Part shown: positions 59,716-64,000 of the stretch, one piece after another | Layout of the letters: each line of letters starts with the position of its first letter | How positions within the stretch are numbered: position 1 is the first letter of the stretch | Source of the DNA: Autumnicola patrickiae | GTDB lineage: Bacteria; Bacteroidota; Bacteroidia; Flavobacteriales; Flavobacteriaceae | NCBI RefSeq assembly: GCF_031846525.1 | Contig: NZ_JAVRHM010000014.1 | Coordinates: 62,001 to 126,000 of the forward strand | Direction: 5' to 3' | Length of the DNA stretch: 64,000 nt | Position numbers and translations under genes: made by a program | Notes under the pieces: model-generated | The model's input: only the letters and a program-made list of their open reading frames with translations | Database searches by the model: none | What the model was told of the DNA's origin: nothing

Positions 59716-60048
59716 TTAAAAACCCAAATCCCTCTGAACTTCCTCCATTTGTATCACATCCTCGGCTTCCTGTAATGTAGGCACCACCATTAATTCTTCC
59801 GGAACTTTATCCATATGCAAAGCATTATTTACAATTACAAAAGATCGCTTGCCATTCTTATGTACATTAGACAATTCCAGAAACCCTAAAATTTCATCCA
59901 GCTGGAGTTCTGTATATTCCTCTAAATTTACAACCACATTTTTCTTCCGGAAATCATTATGATGTGTGGTAAGATAAGAGGTGAATTCTGTTATGGAATC
60001 CTGATCATTCTCAATCAGGAGATAATTGTTTTTTTCTATAGTTTTCAT
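59716..60048 (-). CDS. STAS-like small protein
   Basis: 110 residues: MKTIEKNNYLLIENDQDSIT, VVVNLEEYTELQLDEILGFLELSNVHKNGKRSFVIVNN, then VPTLQEAEDVIQMEEVQRDLGF. The strand-helix pattern with 'VvvNL' and 'slvIV' matches STAS/anti-anti-sigma folds, though no phosphorylatable Ser is obvious. It lies between pyrB and rnz; homologues are sometimes mislabelled ribonuclease Z because of this adjacency. Confidence 0.65.
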   Translation of the reverse strand: MKTIEKNNYLLIENDQDSITEFTSYLTTHHNDFRKKNVVVNLEEYTELQLDEILGFLELSNVHKNGKRSFVIVNNALHMDKVPEELMVVPTLQEAEDVIQMEEVQRDLGF

Positions 60049-60087
60049 AATTCTTTTTGAGCCTAAAGTTAAAAAAGACTCAGGACT

Positions 60088-61020
60088 TTATTGCTCTATT
60101 TTTGAAGCAAGTAAATAAATAACAGCCATTCTAACTGCAACTCCGTTTTGAACCTGATCAAGAATTATAGCCTGCTTAGAATCTGCAACATCACTTGTAA
60201 TTTCCACTCCTCTGTTTATGGGGCCGGGATGCATCACCACAATTTCCTTGTTTAAATTTTCCAGAATCTTTCTGTTTAAGCCGTATTGCTGGATATACTC
60301 ACGGGTACTGGGGAAATAACTTATATCCATTCTTTCATTTTGTACCCGCAACATATTGGCAACATCACACCATTCCAAAGCAGCTTTAAGGTTTCCCTCC
60401 ACCTTTACTCCCAACGATTCTATATGCTTAGGAATAAGGGTTTTGGGACCACAAACTTTAACTTCAGCCCCCAGAAGTTTTAATGCAAAAATGTTTGAAA
60501 GAGCCACCCGACTATGGAGTATGTCTCCCACTATTACAACTTTCTTTCCATTTACAGAGCCCAGTTTCTCCCTGATGGAATAACAATCAAGCAAAGCCTG
60601 GGTTGGATGCTCATGGGCACCGTCACCTGCATTTATAATTCTTGCATTAACGTGTTTGGATAAAAAAATGCCTGCTCCGGGATTGGGATGTCTCATTACC
60701 ACCATATCTACTTTCATAGAAAGTATGTTATTAACAGTATCTATAAGAGTCTCACCTTTTTTAACAGAAGATGACGCTGCAGAGAAATTGATTATATCTG
60801 CACTTAAGCGCTTTTCTGCAAGTTCAAAAGAAAGTCGTGTACGGGTACTGTTTTCAAAAAATAGATTGGCTATGGTAATATCTCGAAGGGAGGGAACTTT
60901 TTTGATGGGCCGGTTGATCACTTCCTTAAAATGATCTGCTGTTTTAAAAATTAATTCAATATCTTCTTTATCAAGATATTTTATCCCCAGTAAGTGATCC
61001 ACACTTAATTCGCTCCTCAT
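60088..61020 (-). CDS. pyrB: Aspartate carbamoyltransferase catalytic subunit
   Basis: 310 residues; first committed pyrimidine step. Carbamoyl-phosphate loop FENSTRTRLSFELAEKRL, VVMRHPNPG, GDGAHEHPTQALLDCYSIRE, VVIVGDILHSRVALSNIFAL and VMHPGPINRGVEI. Full length; no pyrI is adjacent. Six bases after pyrR. Confidence 0.97.
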   Translation of the reverse strand: MRSELSVDHLLGIKYLDKEDIELIFKTADHFKEVINRPIKKVPSLRDITIANLFFENSTRTRLSFELAEKRLSADIINFSAASSSVKKGETLIDTVNNILSMKVDMVVMRHPNPGAGIFLSKHVNARIINAGDGAHEHPTQALLDCYSIREKLGSVNGKKVVIVGDILHSRVALSNIFALKLLGAEVKVCGPKTLIPKHIESLGVKVEGNLKAALEWCDVANMLRVQNERMDISYFPSTREYIQQYGLNRKILENLNKEIVVMHPGPINRGVEITSDVADSKQAIILDQVQNGVAVRMAVIYLLASKIEQ

Positions 61021-61026
61021 TTTCTT

Positions 61027-61566
61027 CTATTTTGAAATCAGGTAAACAACATCTTCTCCTTCATTTTCCTTCCAGTTTACTTTTACTTTTTCTTCATTTA
61101 TTGCATCTACCTGTCTGCCATTATAATCTGGTTGTATAGGTAAGTGCCTGCTAAATCTTCGATCAATAAGAGTTAGTAACTCAATTTCCCTTGGCCTTCC
61201 AAAGGATTGAATTGCCGTTAGAGCACTTCTTATACTTCTGCCGGTATAAAGAACATCATCTATAAAAACAACCCTCTTATCCTCTACTACAAATTCAATC
61301 CTTGTTTTATTAGCCTCAAGTGGTTTTTCCCCCCGTCTAAAATCATCACGGTAAAAAGTAATATCCAGTTGACCAGACTTAACATTTTTAATATTAAACT
61401 CCTTCTTCAATATTTCTTCTATTCTGGCCGCAAGAAAAACTCCTCTAGGTTGAATACCTATTAAAACAGTATTTTCAAAAGTGGTATGGTTTTCTACTAA
61501 CTGGCAGGCCAAACGATGTAATATGATGTCTATCTCTCTGAAACCTATTAAGATTTTTTGACCCAT
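61027..61566 (-). CDS. pyrR: PyrR bifunctional pyrimidine regulator/uracil phosphoribosyltransferase
   Basis: 179 residues. LIGIQPRGVFLAARIEEIL and the PRPP-binding VVFIDDVLYTGRSIRSALTAI mark PyrR, with RHLPIQPDYNGRQVDA near the end. PyrR binds pyr mRNA in some bacteria; no anti-terminator is obvious in the 197 bases upstream. First gene of pyrR-pyrB-STAS-rnz. Confidence 0.94.
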   Translation of the reverse strand: MGQKILIGFREIDIILHRLACQLVENHTTFENTVLIGIQPRGVFLAARIEEILKKEFNIKNVKSGQLDITFYRDDFRRGEKPLEANKTRIEFVVEDKRVVFIDDVLYTGRSIRSALTAIQSFGRPREIELLTLIDRRFSRHLPIQPDYNGRQVDAINEEKVKVNWKENEGEDVVYLISK

Positions 61567-61763
61567 ATATCTTTTAGATGAAGTAATTTAAAAACAAAAG
61601 TAATATTTTTTTTCTTCCGAGTCCAGATATAGAACACTAAAGATAATGCCGGCCTAGCTATCTGAAGAAATAAACTTTTATTCAGTTTTCAGCATTTAAA
61701 TTTACTGTTAAGAGAAAGTTAATTCCCTCCAAATGCTTACCTTTATGTTTTAAAAAATTTTGC

Positions 61764-64000
61764 ATGAGAGCGAGGTCCCCTAATGGTCAGAAGGCACCTA
61801 AATCCTCCAATAATGATGAGGAACAACAGAGAATTGTAAAAGATGTCCTCTACCAAAATGTCAGACAGAATAAATCTGTTTTCGATTTTATTCAGGAGTA
61901 CTCACCTGATGGTATCTGGGTAATTGATCCCGCTAATCCAGATATTCACTGGATGAATCCAAAATTATCCAACCTTCTCGGGTTAAACAAAGAACATCCA
62001 AAAGAGAATTTTTCCTGGAAATCCTTTATTCCTGCTGAAGAGCTGCCCAAGGTCGAAAATTGGCAAAATATAACAGCTATTAAAAATTCAGAAATTATAA
62101 AATTTCAGAATACTGCAGGATACTTCATTTGGATGAAATGTCACACCCTACTAATAAATGAGGAAAAAAAAAGGCCCCTGCTCCTTATAGGTTTTACAGA
62201 TGTAACAAAATTTCAGAATAATTACCCGCTCATGCAGGAGCTTAAGAGATATGAACATATCATCGAAGGCACAAATATTGGCACGTGGGAATGGAATGTG
62301 CAAACAGGAGAAGCTAATTTTAATGAGCAGTGGGCAAACGTGCTGGGATATACTTTAGAAGAAATCCAGCCTACCACACCCGAGACATGGCAAAAGTTTG
62401 CGCATCCTGAAGATATGGAAAAGTGCAACTACCTCTTTAAAGAACATTTTGCTGGTATAAATGACTTCTATGAAAGTGAATGCCGAATGAAAAACAAAGC
62501 CGGGGAATGGATTTGGGTACTGGACAAAGGCAAAGTAGTTAGCTGGACTGAAGATGGTAAACCGGAATGGATGACTGGATTCCATGAAGAAATTACTCAA
62601 AGAAAAAAAGAGTTTGAAAGAAACAGACTCTTTATAGATCAGGCCCCCAGCGCAATTGCCATGTTTGATAAAAGCATGAATTACCTTGCAGCTTCCCAAA
62701 AATGGCTTCAGGACAATAAAATTGAAGCACACGAGCTCATAGGAAAATGTCACTATGAACTTTTTCCACATATCAGGGAAGAGTGGCGCAAGATTCATAG
62801 CCAGGCTCTGGAAGGTGCTGTGAGAAAAAGTGAAGAAGATTGGTATATAGATGAGAATGGAAATGAGAAGTGGTTAAGCTGGGAAGTAAGACCGTGGTAT
62901 AATAATAACAACCAGATTGGTGGTATTATAATGCATACCAACGATATTACTGCTTTAAAATCGGCCGAAAAGGAAAATATTGAAAAGCAGGTTTTAATGC
63001 AAACAATTCTGGACAATGTAGAAGTTGGTATAATTTCCTCTGACAAAGATGGACAACTGACTTCCTTTAATAAAGCCACAAAAAAATGGCTGGGAATTCC
63101 TCTTGATAATAATTCAACTTCAGAATATCCCACATTCTATGAACTTTTTAGACCGGATGGTAGTGAAGCTTTAAAAAAAGAAGAGTATCCACTACAAAAA
63201 ACTTTACGAAAAGGAATAGTTGAGAATGAAGAAATTCTTGTCAAACAACGTAACGGTAATTATAAAGTTGTAAGTGTAAACGGCTCCCGGTTAACAGATC
63301 TTAATGGTAATGTTCATGGTGCTGTTATTGCCCTCCAGGATATTACCACCAGGAAAGAGACAGAAGATAAACTAAGGATTAGTGAAGAGGCTTTTAGAGG
63401 GAATTTCGAAAATGCCGCCATAGGAATGGCAATTCTGGACTCAAAAGGAGAATGGCTTGAGGTGAACAACATGCTTTGCAAGATAATGGGCTATACTTCA
63501 GAAGAGTTTAAAAAAGTGGCATTTCGTGATATTACCCATCCCGAGGATTTAAATGTTGATCTTAAACTCCTGCAGGAACTCTACGCCAATAAGAGATCTT
63601 TCTACCATATGGAGAAGCGTTACTACCACAAAAAGGGACATATAGTCCATGTGGTAATTTCAGTTTCACTGGTGAGGGATAAGAATAAAAACCCGCTTTA
63701 CTTTATTTCTCAAATTACAGATATTAGCCGAAGGAAAATAGCTGAACAAAAACTTAAAGAAGCACTTGCCCAATTAAAAGGAATTTTGGAAGCCAGTAGC
63801 CAGGTAAGTGTAATTAGCACCAATACAGATGGAATTATCACTAACTTTAATCGTGGTGCCGAGAATCTTTTGGGATATTCCAGAATAGAAATGGAAGGAA
63901 AAAAATCCTTTACCCTTCTTCACCTTCCGGAAGAACTTGCCGAAAGGAGTAAAGAACTTAGCGCCCACTTCAAGCAGGAAATTTCAGGTTGGGGAGTTTT
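61764..64000 (+). CDS. Multi-PAS sensor protein, N-terminal part (3' end outside window)
   Basis: Frame open from the ATG at 61764 to the window end (745 complete codons). At least six PAS/PAC units in series: starting near residues 39 (VFDFIQEYSPDGIWVIDP), 162 (HIIEGTNIGTWEWN), 287, 410 (ILDNVEVGIISSDKDG), 537 (NFENAAIGMAILDSKGEW) and 671 (ILEASSQVSVISTNTDGI), each closed by a PAC-type end such as FTDVTKF, DITTRKETEDKL or QITDISRRKIAEQKL. No membrane helix or kinase domain is seen, so it is soluble so far. A histidine kinase output is most likely by family habit, but the output domain lies beyond the window. Confidence 0.88.
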   Translation, partial: MRARSPNGQKAPKSSNNDEEQQRIVKDVLYQNVRQNKSVFDFIQEYSPDGIWVIDPANPDIHWMNPKLSNLLGLNKEHPKENFSWKSFIPAEELPKVENWQNITAIKNSEIIKFQNTAGYFIWMKCHTLLINEEKKRPLLLIGFTDVTKFQNNYPLMQELKRYEHIIEGTNIGTWEWNVQTGEANFNEQWANVLGYTLEEIQPTTPETWQKFAHPEDMEKCNYLFKEHFAGINDFYESECRMKNKAGEWIWVLDKGKVVSWTEDGKPEWMTGFHEEITQRKKEFERNRLFIDQAPSAIAMFDKSMNYLAASQKWLQDNKIEAHELIGKCHYELFPHIREEWRKIHSQALEGAVRKSEEDWYIDENGNEKWLSWEVRPWYNNNNQIGGIIMHTNDITALKSAEKENIEKQVLMQTILDNVEVGIISSDKDGQLTSFNKATKKWLGIPLDNNSTSEYPTFYELFRPDGSEALKKEEYPLQKTLRKGIVENEEILVKQRNGNYKVVSVNGSRLTDLNGNVHGAVIALQDITTRKETEDKLRISEEAFRGNFENAAIGMAILDSKGEWLEVNNMLCKIMGYTSEEFKKVAFRDITHPEDLNVDLKLLQELYANKRSFYHMEKRYYHKKGHIVHVVISVSLVRDKNKNPLYFISQITDISRRKIAEQKLKEALAQLKGILEASSQVSVISTNTDGIITNFNRGAENLLGYSRIEMEGKKSFTLLHLPEELAERSKELSAHFKQEISGWGV

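Noticed and set aside
1..64000. tRNA genes, insertion sequences, prophage genes
   Set aside because: No cloverleaf-like GTTCRANYC-containing gene, transposase or phage structural gene was recognised by reading; a covariance-model scan would be the decisive test.

Overview
The window reads as chromosome of a marine-type member of the Flavobacteriaceae (Bacteroidota; a Gramella/Salinimicrobium/Salegentibacter-like genome is my inference). Supporting signs are the A+T-rich sequence, Bacteroidota-type promoters (TTTG, about 20 nt, TAnnTTTG), weak Shine-Dalgarno sequences, a TonB-dependent receptor of the carboxypeptidase-regulatory-domain type, a fused CcsB-CcsA cytochrome c assembly protein, DUF2911, DUF3822 and DUF2520 proteins, and a GH16 glucanase. 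Both edges cut genes: a TreS-maltokinase fusion on the left and a multi-PAS sensor protein on the right.

Layout. 1-4952: glycogen/trehalose metabolism (treS-mak, then a branching enzyme with a very unusual lysine-rich N-terminal extension). 4999-10675: an accessory segment with every gene on the minus strand (alpha/beta hydrolase, small membrane proteins, a secreted TIMP-like protein, an orphan ABC ATPase with a decayed membrane partner, a DUF4145 protein, and a two-gene pair sharing a glycine/asparagine/glutamine motif). Related repeats follow several of these genes, so it looks like a cassette-like hotspot. 10969-18021: housekeeping and lipid genes, including a cysteine/cysteate-synthase-like enzyme next to an AONS-family acyltransferase (possible sulfonolipid pair), oligopeptidase B, YbaB, a peroxiredoxin-like protein and threonine aldolase. 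18275-21611: a three-gene set of circularly permuted ATP-grasp, alpha-E and transglutaminase proteins, a putative peptide-ligase system. 21677-28103: prfB, arsC-like, TonB receptor, fumC. 28260-40665: ccsBA; then a dense plus-strand run of DUF2520, kdsC, SMR transporter, UbiA, Maf, MscS, PIG-L deacetylase, a newly recognised 35-residue membrane peptide, a Na+/solute symporter and a Gfo/Idh oxidoreductase. 40851-45142: DUF2911, an SRPBCC-SDR-photolyase operon, and kdsB. 45489-52853: a RecD-like helicase, a DUF3822-rsmD operon, GH16, the RNase P RNA gene (minus strand), dnaX and miaE. 53095-61566: a minus-strand polyphosphate operon (pdxH, sixA-like, ppk1, ppx), two lipoproteins, and a pyrR-pyrB-STAS-rnz operon. 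61764-64000: a sensor with six PAS domains in view.

How the genes work together. treS-mak and glgB fit the maltose-1-phosphate (GlgE) route to alpha-glucan. kdsC and kdsB serve Kdo synthesis for lipopolysaccharide. ppk1 and ppx make and break polyphosphate. rnpB, rnz, rsmD, prfB and miaE belong to RNA maturation and translation. Several perfect or near-perfect hairpins separate convergent genes, and at least eight copies of a short palindromic motif with core AAATGGCAATTTTCG lie only between genes.

The best candidates for something poorly described are the repeat-punctuated accessory segment (4999-10675) with its motif-sharing gene pair, and the ATP-grasp/alpha-E/transglutaminase operon, which has no peptidase partner within the window.
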